A stretch of DNA of 64,000 nucleotides, from NCBI RefSeq assembly GCF_905475395.1, contig NC_058341.1:36347501-36411500 (forward strand), read 5' to 3'. The notes under the pieces were generated by a model, which had not been told where the DNA came from, did not search any database, and saw only the letters and a program-made list of their open reading frames with translations. The stretch's first letter is position 1, and the number at the start of each line of letters is the position of its first letter. This document shows, one piece after another, positions 13,906-24,868 of the stretch. The DNA comes from Chrysoperla carnea (taxonomy: Eukaryota; Arthropoda; Insecta; Neuroptera; Chrysopidae). The position numbers and the translations under genes were made by a program.

Positions 13906-15929
13906 ACTTTAATTCATTTTAAGATGCATAATTTTATTGCCAATAATAAAAGCAGTTGTTTTGTATCATCGAGTCATAATTATTATTTTATTAAGTAATG
14001 TTTTTTTATTTATCGTTGACATTGATTACAAATATAAATTTTATAAATATAACCGCAAAGAATCAAGTAATTTTAGCCGGGCTGCAAAGAAATGTTTGGG
14101 AAAAAATATTAAATGAGTCGGTCAACCCAGGTACTAGATATATGTCGCCGTTTAGTGCAAGGTTTTTTTTCTGATTGTATTTGCAGGGATTACTTAAGTG
14201 TACAGTACATTAACGTACATGTAATCGTTCATTTATTTCTATAATAGTCAAATATCAAAGCTTTTTAGTTTTCGAGATATAAAATAACATATGGCTCAAA
14301 ATAAAATATTAGGGGTTATTCATTTATTGGTTAATAAGCCAGGATCAGTCAAAGGTTATTGGGGAGTTAGCAAATGGTTTTGAATATGAAAGTTACCTTG
14401 TTTATAATGAATTTACCTCATAAAATTTACCTCATAAACGTATAAATTTACTTATGTTCCAAAAAATTCGTTTTATTTATTTTAATGTGTGCCATAATTT
14501 TTTATTATCAATTTTATTTTTTATTTTTATTTTTTGTCAAATATATTAATCATCATTAATTATAATAAGTGGTCATTCTGACAAAATAAAATTTTATTAT
14601 CATTATTTAATACCTTCAATGGAATCATTAGGTATTGATGTACAGGTTGTGTAAACGATCAAGAGAAATCTAGAAAGTGAAAGAAAGGGTGAATACTTCT
14701 TTCTAGGTAGATCAGCCCCCCCTCATTTGGAGTAAATTCAAGGAGAGAAGTGTAAATATATCCAATTTATATCTCGGATTTCGCATCGCTTCCATTATTT
14801 TGTTAAATAAATATTTTCAATCCCTATTTTCGCTTACACACAAACATTGCTACCAAAGTATTATTATCAATGGTAGCTTAAGGTCTATCTTATAGCTTGT
14901 GTCGAGACAGTGAAGATAAATACAAACGCATACAAAAATATTTGATTATTAGGAGTTGATCCCTATTGAAACCTCTACCACTTTTCTACTTTTACAAAAA
15001 GGGTACCGTAGATGACCTCCCGCATAAATAAACCAGTAACTACAATATTTAAGAAATAGATAATATTTATTAAAAGGAATTTCTTTAATTCCCAGCCGTT
15101 GCCAAAACACTGCACTGTTTTACCCTTTGATTATCACGCCATGCCACTGTACATAACGATATTTAGTACGTCTATCAAAAAATTGATTATATTATGAAGG
15201 ATATCATGCGATTATCACATTAATATTTAAAAATTTTGATAATAATTTTTGTATTTATTTATTTACATAAAGTTAAATTAGTTTTAAAAATGACCACTAC
15301 AAAAATAAATCGATTGAGCCCTTGATGTAGGGGTGAGATAAATTTTAGTAATTATAAAAGGAATTTCTTTGTCATCTAAAAAACATACTTCAAATAAATA
15401 TTTTTATGAAAACTCAAGCCCAAAGACCTGTGTTCGATTCTTGATAGATGTGCATTTCTTCAATTCTCTTCAATTAAAAAACTTTTGTAGTCGAACGAAG
15501 CGAAAAGTACTTTTCTTCGTAAAATCAAGTCGATAATTCTAATAAACGATGGACAAAAGCAAATCCAAGGGTTGCTCTTACAAAACTCTAAGTTAAAAGA
15601 CAAAATCATTCTTTAATTGGAAACTTAAATAAACAAAAAAATATAATAAAAAATACATTTTAAGAGACAAATTTTACCTTACTAAAAAGTTGAAAATAAT
15701 TTTTTCTATGTGTCACACATACACGACTATCTGTAAAAACTGAAGGCAGTCAATTTAAAATATCAAGAATGAATCGCAGCGCCTCAGGCTTTTACAATTA
15801 GTTACATATGAGTGACTCTTCTTTTCGACTTAATTTTGCCTGTTTTCACTCTCTTGTTTACGCTTTCTCAATTCAATAAATATCAATCATAATTAATACA
15901 ATTTTTATGTAGTAAATTTTTTTTTCAAG

Positions 15930-16033
15930 ATGCTCTAAAATGGGTTGCGGTCCCTCAAAAGGAAATACTAACACAATAGCATCGGTTGGAAATGGTAATG
16001 CAAATCCCGATAACGATCCTGGGCATAATGAAG
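15930..16033 (+). CDS. Exon with start codon of the MGCGPS protein
   Basis: Coding part is 15940-16033 (residues 1-31 and one base of codon 32). The exon probably begins at 15930 after a pyrimidine-rich acceptor (a T run then CAAG), so at least one upstream non-coding exon is expected. The 10-nt leader portion contains ATGCTCTAA, a two-codon uORF directly before the true start. The start context AAAATGG is good. The donor is GTACAG after GAAG. Confidence 0.8.
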
Positions 16034-17188
16034 GTACAGTATAATTATAATTTGTTAGGCTTGCATTTGCTTTTCAACATATTTAACGAGACCCACATTT
16101 TTTATGAATATTAACGTGGGCGTAGCCTACAGAAAAATGTCCAGGACGATAAAAGTTATATATAAGAATATGTTACACTGAGGAGATATATTTAATTTTA
16201 ATCAAAATTTTCGAGTTATTTAGTTATGGCTATAGTTATAAGACCTTTGCTAATTTGAAAAGGTTAGATTTCTCAAATAGAAGTGAATAGGCGAAGGCTT
16301 TTTAGCGTCTCAAAAGAATATTAAAAGAAATTTTGATGAAAAAGTTCTGTTAATCCTGAAATCTGTTGAGTTATATCAGTTCTGGGTGATACTGCTTCCT
16401 GATATCATTGACGTTTAGTTGGTATCGCAGACAGCTTTGGCGTTAGAATTAAGTCATAAAAATTTAAATTACTGACAAAGATTTTGAATAATCTAGGATT
16501 GATATTTTTAGTAATACCACCTCCAGTAGCGTTTGTTGTCCCGTTAGACGAAGAATCAGGCGAAACACCAGCATTATCAGAAGGTTTACCTGCTCCACCA
16601 CCAAGAATACAACGTTTATTAGAAGATGCACCAAAAGCACCGCCATCACCGTCCAGAATAGAACGTAAATTAGCTTCTGCAGAACGACGAAGACAGCAGG
16701 TTAGTTGATAAGTTTAAGATAAGATGTACGCAGCAAAATAAATAAATTTAAGGATTGAATTTTTGCTGAGTAGATTATTTAACGATCCTGCAAGTCTTCA
16801 AAATCGAAATCTTTATAAGATGTTCCTATCCAAGTAGAACAGGCCTATTGCAAATAGAGACGCAGTTTAGTAAAATGATGTGACTCAGTTTTATATAGAC
16901 GAAGGTAGCGCAGATTTATGAGTAACCTACGTTACCCACTGACCTCCATGTTAAGGAAAATTTTAGCTGGATAGAATATAGTTACCACTCTACAAATTAT
17001 TGATTTCATTTCTTTTTTGTTTATAGATTTTACAACAAAGAGCCGGATCAACAATGTCTGGTAAGGAACGGTTTCAATCGTTATCTATTGATGAAGACAC
17101 CAATGAAGAACCATCAACAGAGAATGGTATAAAAACACCAACAGAAAACACAACAGAGACGATAAATGAAGAAGAAAAAGTTTCATAG
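15940..17188 (+). CDS. Small acylated protein with a stathmin-like motif (3 exons, 147 aa)
   Basis: Coding exons 15940-16033, 16512-16699 and 17027-17188 join in frame (444 nt). The N terminus MGCGPSK has Gly2 for myristoylation and Cys3 for palmitoylation, so the protein is probably membrane-attached. Residues 34-79 are Pro-rich and acidic. Residues 80-100 (RIERKLASAERRRQQILQQR) form a charged amphipathic helix like the start of a stathmin domain, where KLEAAEERRK is typical. The tail is acidic and Thr/Glu-rich. From memory, vertebrate stathmin domain-containing protein 1 also starts MGCGPS, so this may be a short relative. It lacks the long tubulin-binding helix, so a tubulin role is unproven. 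Splice sites (GTACAG, GTTAGT; TTTTTAG, GTTTATAG) and frame support a real gene. Confidence 0.85.
16512..16699 (+). CDS. Middle exon of the MGCGPS protein
   Basis: Encodes residues 32-94, starting VIPPPVAFVVPLDEE and ending ERRRQQ at a phase-0 donor GTTAGT. It holds the Pro-rich linker and most of the stathmin-like helix. The minus-strand frame of about 61 codons over the same place is a shadow. Confidence 0.85.
17027..17188 (+). CDS. Last exon of the MGCGPS protein
   Basis: Encodes residues 95-147 and a TAG stop. It begins ILQQRAGSTMSGKERFQSLS and ends in an acidic Thr/Glu-rich tail (TENTTETINEEEKVS). The acceptor is TTTTTGTTTATAG. RFQSLSIDE resembles a phosphorylation site. Confidence 0.85.
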   Translation: MLQQRAGSTMSGKERFQSLSIDEDTNEEPSTENGIKTPTENTTETINEEEKVS

Positions 17189-17304
17189 ATATTTTCTTTT
17201 CTTTAGATTTTAGAATGCATGTGTGTGTTTTTTAATATTTAATAGAAAATTGTTTTATAGCTTATCAAACTTTTTTTGCGTAATATCTTGAATATTTTTA
17301 AAAT

Positions 17305-17478
17305 AATAAAATTACAATTTTTTGGATTTGGTAGTCAATGAGTTGAATATTTACCTACTTGAAGAAACAATAAATATCGCTCGTAAAATGAAATTTATTT
17401 TTGAGAAAAGTATAAAAGTCTCATTGCTTTTTTTCTATTTTGGTTGATTTCTCGTAAAATATTATATGTACTAATAAA
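17305..17478 (+). terminator. Candidate polyadenylation signals of the MGCGPS gene
   Basis: AATAAA occurs at 17305-17310, 17369-17374 and 17473-17478, that is 117 to 290 nt after the stop. In AT-rich DNA such hexamers are common by chance, so which one is used cannot be told. Confidence 0.4.
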
Positions 17479-20238
17479 CTGTTGGAACAAAAACAAAGTT
17501 TTTTGTGCAATTGTGTAATTTACTGTTTTAAATTATAGAAAAATTCAAATTATATTGGAAAATTAATTTTGTCATGCTTCAATCGATGTCTTAAAATACA
17601 ACAAGCTTAAACTGTATAAATTGGGAGCAAGGAGTTGAACAAGCAGATGTAGATTAAGAAACCAAAGTAATTTACAACAATACTGTTCAAATGTACGATT
17701 GAACTGACTAATAAAAAATATCCACTCTTTTAATGGTCTGATCATTCCATAGATCATTGCCTACTTACGACTATCATATTAAATGCTTTACTTCGTTAGT
17801 GGCAGAATGAATATGAATTATGACAGGGATAGAAAACATACAAATGCCATATACTTTATTTATCAACCCTTAAATTAGGAAAACCCCATCATTACCAAGA
17901 TTATTACTCGATTTTTAAAGTTTAAAATCATTTTAAAACCTTAAGTTTATTTTACTTATTGACTACAAAATCCTATTTTATGTCATGTTTGTTTATTATT
18001 TCTAACGAACGAGCTATCATATAGTTTCGAAATTGTGATTGAAATTTTATTTAAAACTGAAATAAATAATTATTATTACTTAACAAATTTTTATTTTTAT
18101 TGATTAATCATTTTACTCTGTCCACGTTTGAACTAATTGAACTTAATTAACCGGAGTTGTTATTTAATATGGTTAACTAGGCTAAAGGTTAGCTATATTA
18201 AAATCGACACACTGGATTCGTAGTACTTATACCTAAGTTCTAGTCTAATAACACTTGTTAAGTTTCGAGCCAACAAAATTGATGAACAGCTACCAATTTT
18301 TAATTTCAATAACAAAATGGAATCTCCAACACTGTCGATTTTGATCCGATTAAAATAGTTTACACTTATTAAAGACAGAAGGGGGGGGCGTGGATTTAAC
18401 ATGAAATATTCCACTATGCTACATAATGATACGAAAAGTTTCAGAATATTTATAAAATAATGCTGCTCATTACACATCTGTAAAAATAAAAACATAGAAA
18501 GTTTAGAAAAAAGAACTTGCCCTCACAACAAAGTTAGGCGTGAAAACATTTTAACATGAAATCGAATTTTATCAGTGCGATAATAGTTAAAAATGGGTTC
18601 ATGAACAAAGTTCTGCACGAGTACCAAAAACATAAATTTTCTCCTTTCCGTGTCGCTGTGGTAAACTTGCCACTTTCTGCCTCCGTCGAGCAGTAACATA
18701 CACCGCGGGAGCAAGTAAAGAATGTCACCCGAGGCGGAGCCGAGTCATTCTTTACTTTTGCTCCCTAAATTTGTAATATACTATTAAACTACTAATCTGC
18801 AAGATTATAACTTGCTAATTTAAAGTCGGATTTATCACTCCGAATGCAATTTTATTCGAGAACCCTATTTTCTCATTTAGAAAGTACTCTTGGAGCATAC
18901 TATAACTGAACCGTTTGCAAAAATCCACATGCCTATATCAGCTTCCTGGAACGATTTTCATAAAAAATATTAATTTTCTTCTCCTGATGTTTTTCCGAAA
19001 TGGGAAATAAAATGAAATATAAAAAAAAAAATATTGTGTACAAAATATTTTATATTCAACATTGTTTTACAAATTAATATTTTAAAGGTTTTTTTTTATA
19101 AGTACTTAAATATATACCTATTGTTGCGATTTTCATTTTCATAAATAATTTTTCTTTTCATAAAATTAAACTTAAAATCTTTTTATTTTTAGATGTTTAT
19201 TAGAATCATCGTATTTGGTATATAATAATAATAATCATATAAATATTTCAAAAAAGCTTCTTTTTTTTTTTTAAATTTCTTTTGTACCTAATAATTTTTA
19301 TAGTATTTTTTTTACATTCGCTATTGTTTTTTTTTTAAAATTAATTTCATTCTTTTCTCCAATTTTATTTTTTAATGCTATAACTAATTCTCTCTAATTC
19401 GATTCGATTTTCTTTGGTAATTGGTTTGACAAATAAAATATATTTATTTTATTGGATGCAAGAAAAGTTTCTTAGCATAGGCAATATTTGGAACAAAACA
19501 ATTGAAAAACTTGCTTGCATAAATGAGTAATTATTTATGCTTACTCAAATGTGGAATGAACTGTTTTTTGTATAAATACAAGTTCAATGAGTTTTCAAGT
19601 CCAAATTTAAGAAAAATTTTACGGGAAATTCACAAATTTGATAATTTATCGAATGATTGGCGCCTAAATAAAAAATACCTAGTTCAAAAATAAATCAAAT
19701 TTAGGATAAAACCAACGTATCTAGGTTCTTCCTTGAAAATGAAGGAAGTCTTCTATTAGGATTTATAGAATTATTCAAAAAATCTTGATCTTTAGTAAAT
19801 CACACTTGGGGTTACATATACCACAAGAGGCAGTTCGAGACAACTGCGGAGACCTTTTTTTCCTTTATTTAACGTTCAATTCGTGCTAACCTTTTGTTTT
19901 TTTGTCAGTTTACCTTTAATGTTTTTTATTCCACCTAATCTGCAATCTACGATTCGTGGTTCCATTTCTCTGGAGTGGATTAATCTTGTGAGCCGCCATT
20001 TACTTCTTATATGATCTTTTTATGTTTCTTCTTACATCTCAGATTCGATTCATATGGGTCGATTCTGATAAGGAATCATTGCACTAATTTAACCCTGACT
20101 AATTTAATACAAATTTGTGAAAGTCCATGTATTTTAAATTTGAAAGCTTGAATTACATTGAACCCCTTTAGACTCATATATAGATGAATTAATTATAGCC
20201 TCGTAAGTTGCGAAACACAAATAGGAATTATATAAAAA
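17479..20238. other. Intergenic, T-rich, with one GC-richer island
   Basis: No gene recognised. The stretch 18500-18780 is clearly less AT-rich and ends in the hairpin listed at 18707. Frames there (18523-18714, 18534-18728) overlap in two phases with no splice support, so a repeat is more likely than a gene. 18960-19440 is dense in T runs. Confidence 0.5.
18707..18765. repeat. Hairpin with GC-rich tip
   Basis: GGGAGCAAGTAAAGAATG and, inverted with two extra bases, CATTCTTTACTTTTGCTCCC flank CCGAGGCGGAGCCGAG. An AT-rich stem with a GC-rich purine-biased tip is unlike its surroundings. A similar design is seen at 56637-56715. Confidence 0.7.
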
Positions 20239-20592
20239 TATACAGAGCGTTACAAAAATAAGTAGGGGACCTTCCTGTTCCAGAGTCATACACATAAAAA
20301 TAATCAAAAATTTCCGTTACTTTCGCCGATTTCGGCTTAAACATTTAATAAATTAAACCAATAGCTTAACTAAGTAATGAAACTCAGCAAATCTTTTACT
20401 ATTTAGTATAGATCTTTAAACTAAATTATATTTTTATTAGATTCAGTAATGCCTGAAATTAGCGTCCATGTAAAAATTTTGAGCTAAAGAGAACTACGAA
20501 ATGGCCGAAAAGTTATTAAACGATTGCTTTATTTTTATGCTTGAAATCTGGTACTGCACAGCCAGCTACGTGTTTTTTTAACACCCTCTATA
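20239..20592. mobile_element. MITE with TATACAGAG...-type ends
   Basis: The left end TATACAGAGCGTTACAAAAA is matched in inverse by a right end that reads TATAGAGGGTGTTAAAAAAA on the other strand, and similarity continues for about 25 bp. TA flanks suggest a Tc1/mariner-type target site. The interior of about 350 bp has no transposase. Confidence 0.65.
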
Positions 20593-21318
20593 TTAAAGTA
20601 AATATTTAAGTATTCTATTAAAACAAATTATTGATTAACAAATTAATTAACAAGTAAATATGATATTCGTTTGTCTTTTTAAAGTTTGATTATAGATACC
20701 AAATAATAACGTAAAATCGATAAAAAGACATTTAATATATTTTATTTTTTCTAAATTGATGCAAAAACAATATCTATTTTCTGTAAATTTTTTGATGTGG
20801 AATATTGTCTTAGTGATTCGATAAAATTTCATTATTTTCAAATGAAATTTAAAATTGAGAGACATTGGTCGTGTTTAAAACAACACAGTTCTGATAGACT
20901 CTCAGCACAACTGATGAATAAAATTTATAAAATTAACATAATTTTGGAGCTGTATTTCGATATCTATTAAATATCTAGCCAAGTGTAAATGTTATTCTTT
21001 AGATATGTTGAGTGTCTAACTTAGTACTGTCAGCATTTTGTTGTTCTAAACATGATCCTTGATTATATGTATTAAATATTTGATGCTTTGTTTCAAGAAA
21101 ATAAACCTTATATTGTTACATAATTAGCTTGTTCAAATAAATGTACCTTGTATTTATTTTTCTAACTTTAAATTCTAGCAATCCTTAAAAAAATTTGTCC
21201 AAAAATACATAATGATTATTTAGTCTTGTTTTCCTAACCCAAATATGATGAGTAAATTAATAAATTGTATAATATACACAAAGATTATGTAAAAATATAA
21301 GGTTTATTTAAAATAGAA

Positions 21319-22007
21319 CCGTAAGGTAGAAATATCTTAGAATTTTTGAATCTAGGGAAAGTTAATGAATCATTATAAAAACTGTGCGACTGCATTGTTT
21401 AAAGCTTACTTAAAGAAGTTAAAAACAAAAACTTGTGCGATTTCCGGAGGAAAAATTTATGCTAAAATGACAACGGGAATCGATATAGGATGAATTCTAA
21501 GCGAAAAGTCAATACTTTCTGAGTTATTGGCGATTGGGATTCGGATTATTTAACGTCGAATAAAAGAAAAATTTGACGTTTTTTGAAAAAAGTATATCGT
21601 ACACATTTTAAAGTACTGTAAAAAACCCTGAAAATGAAAAAAGTTTCAAGTCATTTGCATGAAAATTGACGGAGTTATGATGCAAATTTGTTTCCCTCGA
21701 ATCTTTTTTCTGTTACATTATTATTTTTCGAGTTGTTTATCGATAAAGACATTTTGTTTGTATTTTTCGAAAAAAATTTTTTGCATGTAAGTTGCAATAT
21801 TTCTAAAAATATTTATTCGGAAGAACTTCTTGAGATGGTTGTCAGTACCTAAAAAAGTTTTAAATTAGAAAGCGGCACACGTGAATTTTAGTTTTAGTCA
21901 CAAACTTTTGTTTTCAACTTCTTTAAGTAAGCTTTAAACAATGCAGTCGCGCTGTTTTTATAATGATTCATAGACTTTTCTTGGATTCCAAGGTATAAAT
22001 CTTACGG
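21319..22007. mobile_element. MITE with long terminal inverted repeats
   Basis: Arms of about 80-110 bp at each end are near-identical in inverse. They share AATGAATCATTATAAAAAC and CGACTGCATTGTTTAAAGC, then CTTACTTAAAGAAGTT. Similarity fades outward to CCGTAAG (21319) and CTTACGG (22001-22007). The interior is non-coding. Confidence 0.8.
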
Positions 22008-24375
22008 ATCTCTTCTAACTGTCTATCCAAAAGAAATAAATGTAAATTGGAAAAATTTTGGAAAAAATTAATAGATTTCTAAAAAATGTACACCATTATT
22101 TTTTATATAAAAATTTTTTTTTCGTTCAAATCATTCGCATTTACAAATACTGTTTTTTTCAGTGCAAATTACATTGTTTGTTTTTTTTTTTATTATTTAG
22201 AAATTCTACAATCATAATTTTTTCATTTTAATTGTTATTGTTTCTAGAAAAATGTTTTTTTTTTTTTGTACAGTCTTCCCTACTGCAAGAAAATTTTCTA
22301 AAAAACAACTTGTTGAAGATAAATAAATAATTAAGAATAATAATTATTCATACAATAATATGAAATAATTTAATTTTTATATTTTCTTTTGCTTTGATTG
22401 TCAGCAAAAATTAGGACATTTTTGTTCATTTTTTGATTTATCTTACCGAGATCTGAATAGATCTTAGTTAAAAGAACGATTCAGATAAAACGTATTAACA
22501 GATTTTTCTAGCTATTATCGACTTCGTGGTAGGTACATAGAGGCAAAAATTATTGAGCTTTTTAAAGTTAAAAAGCTTAAACTGACAATGCAACAGTTAA
22601 AAACAAGCACAAAATATTGTAAATCTTTCCCAAATTCTATAATAAATGTTGTGAACTAAAAAGAGCTATAGATTTCTAAAATAATTGGGGCTATTTTCCT
22701 TATCGCACGATCCGATTTTTTTGCTGGTTGCTAGGTAAAACCAAACGCCAAAGCTAAAAAGTGTAACAACAAAAAAAACCGAACATTTTCACCTAGATTA
22801 CCTAGGATACTAAAACTTTTTTAATCGATTCAGCTTGCCATGAATTTTGACAATACGCAAAAATATTTTTATAATATGTCGGTTTGTATTTTTGTCGGTA
22901 CTTGTTGCATGTTTTTTCATAACAAAATATGAGTTGTGCAAGCGAGCTATTAGAAGTTAAACATATTAGAAATAATAAAAAGTACAAGGGAATTTTTTGT
23001 TTTTTGCTAATAAATATCCTGATCAAACCAAATGTAGGTAATATACCCAAATATTGAGTTCACTACTAAATCAGAAAAGTATGCCATTTTTAAACTAATA
23101 TATTACTAGTTAATTCATACAATAGAAAGTAAAAGTAGCTATCAAATTAAATTCTTTAGAGAATAAAACAAGTGTTTGACTTCTAAAATTAATACCATAA
23201 ATTTTCAGAAAATATCTTACAAATAAAAAAGTAAGCGCTACATTTATAATGTACGAAAGATACGAGAGGAACATAGTTCCTAATGAGTGTCCCAGGACAT
23301 CTCTCGTTCTATTTTTTCTTCACATAGGTAGATGTTTCTTACTTCGTTTTTGTTTGAATTTTTAAATATTAAAATCGACTAACGTTAGCCAACATAACAT
23401 ATGAAACTTAAAAAGGCTTTGCTATAAAAGATTGTTTACATCACCTTATTAGCCGGAATTAACCGGTGTACTTGTTATTTTTGTTTATTTGAAAAATTAT
23501 TCGATTTTAAAATATTAACATAATCCTTAAACGTAATATTTGTATTTATTTTTGAGGAATAAAGTAAAGTGAAAATTTATAGGGTTTTTCTAATTACAAA
23601 CTAAAATGTGTTGAGAAAAATACGTTTGTAAAAGCAACTGAAGTATAAAGCATCTCGAGGTTGATACACTTTGATCTATTAAATAAATCTATTTTGTACT
23701 GCGAGTAATTATAATTACTTCATATTATCGTTGAAAATTTGGTAGCAAAACCCAAAAAAAACATAAAAAATCATTTATCATGTTACCTATGTATAATACC
23801 TTGGTAAAATTAATTCGTACTATTGCTGTTTCAATTCGAGTACAATATATTACTTTTAGGAATATTATGATTTAATGATTTATAAATATACTATCGTGAA
23901 GATTTGTTTGGGTTGTAATATAAATTTTCATATTTTTTTTTGTTCATTTTCATTTTAAAATAATTTTCGTATAATGTTTTTACCATTTTTTTTTGCGTAT
24001 AATATTTTGATGTATATTTTTCTGTTTTTGTCTTTGTTTGTTATTAAACGATTGATACACAATAAATTTTAAAAATTTTCTATATATGTATAATATAATT
24101 ATATTTTTTGTTATAATTTTTTTTTTTATAAATATGAATTATATGAATTACAATATATAAAATCAAGACACATATAGTACGCTGCTTTAATATCATAATT
24201 TTACATTATATTTTTTATATATTTTATTAAATAATTAATAATAAAATAATATAGGTATAAAATGTGTAATTACGTAAAATATGTTTCTTTTTCTTGAACC
24301 ATTATATGCTTTTCTTGATGATAGTACTTGTATGTTTCGGAGTCATGAGGGCTATTAATATCTATCTCCATGTCC
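22008..24375. other. Gene-free AT-rich DNA
   Basis: No exon, RNA gene or clear element recognised. 23930-24290 is almost purely A/T. A minus-strand frame at 22802-23050 (82 codons) has no recognisable motif and no splice context. Confidence 0.5.
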
Positions 24376-24868
24376 AGGTATATAATATTCAAACGGTTGA
24401 ATTATACATCCCGGGAGAAAATGTATTATATATCAAGAAATCTGCGATGATTTCTTGTGATCAAAAAAAACTGAGATCATAATAGTTATATCGTAGTATA
24501 TGTACAGTTTTTCGTCTATGTAGATCTACTAACATCACAATTGATGTACAGTAGTTCATCTGTTTACATCAATGTACATAAACATACATCAGTGTTGATC
24601 TACGTTTATATCAACAGATGTACTACACTACATCAACGTACATAAGCGTACACCTGTTGATATAAATGTAGACTAACACTGATGCACGCTTATGTACGTT
24701 GATGTACTCTGATGTACACAGATGAACTACTGTATATCTACTAAGATATAACTAGATTTATTATGATCTCATCTTAACCGTTTTTTTTGATCAAAAGAAA
24801 TCATCGGGCATATTTTGATTTATAATCCAGTTTTTTCCGAGATGTGAGACGATGAATATGTATCCTCG
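24376..24868. mobile_element. Large imperfect palindrome with nested hairpins
   Basis: The strongest arms run from CGATGATTTCTTGTGATC at 24445 to its inverse ending 24806. Decaying similarity reaches about 24376 and 24868. The interior (24540-24730) is itself built of repeated short units such as TGTACATCA, ATCAACAGATGT and ACATCAACGTACATAAGCGT in both orientations, so it can fold at several scales. It looks like a foldback element or palindromic MITE. Confidence 0.75.

Noticed and set aside
15477..15522. Third GC-tipped hairpin (AAAACTTTT...AAAAGTACTTTT)
   Set aside because: The right arm is itself self-complementary and the stem is short, so the pairing is not convincing.
16464..16649. Minus-strand frame over the middle exon of the MGCGPS gene
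   Set aside because: Antisense to a well-supported spliced exon.
18193..18728. Three overlapping minus-strand frames in the GC-richer island
   Set aside because: Overlapping phases, no splice sites, no motif; more like a repeat than a gene.
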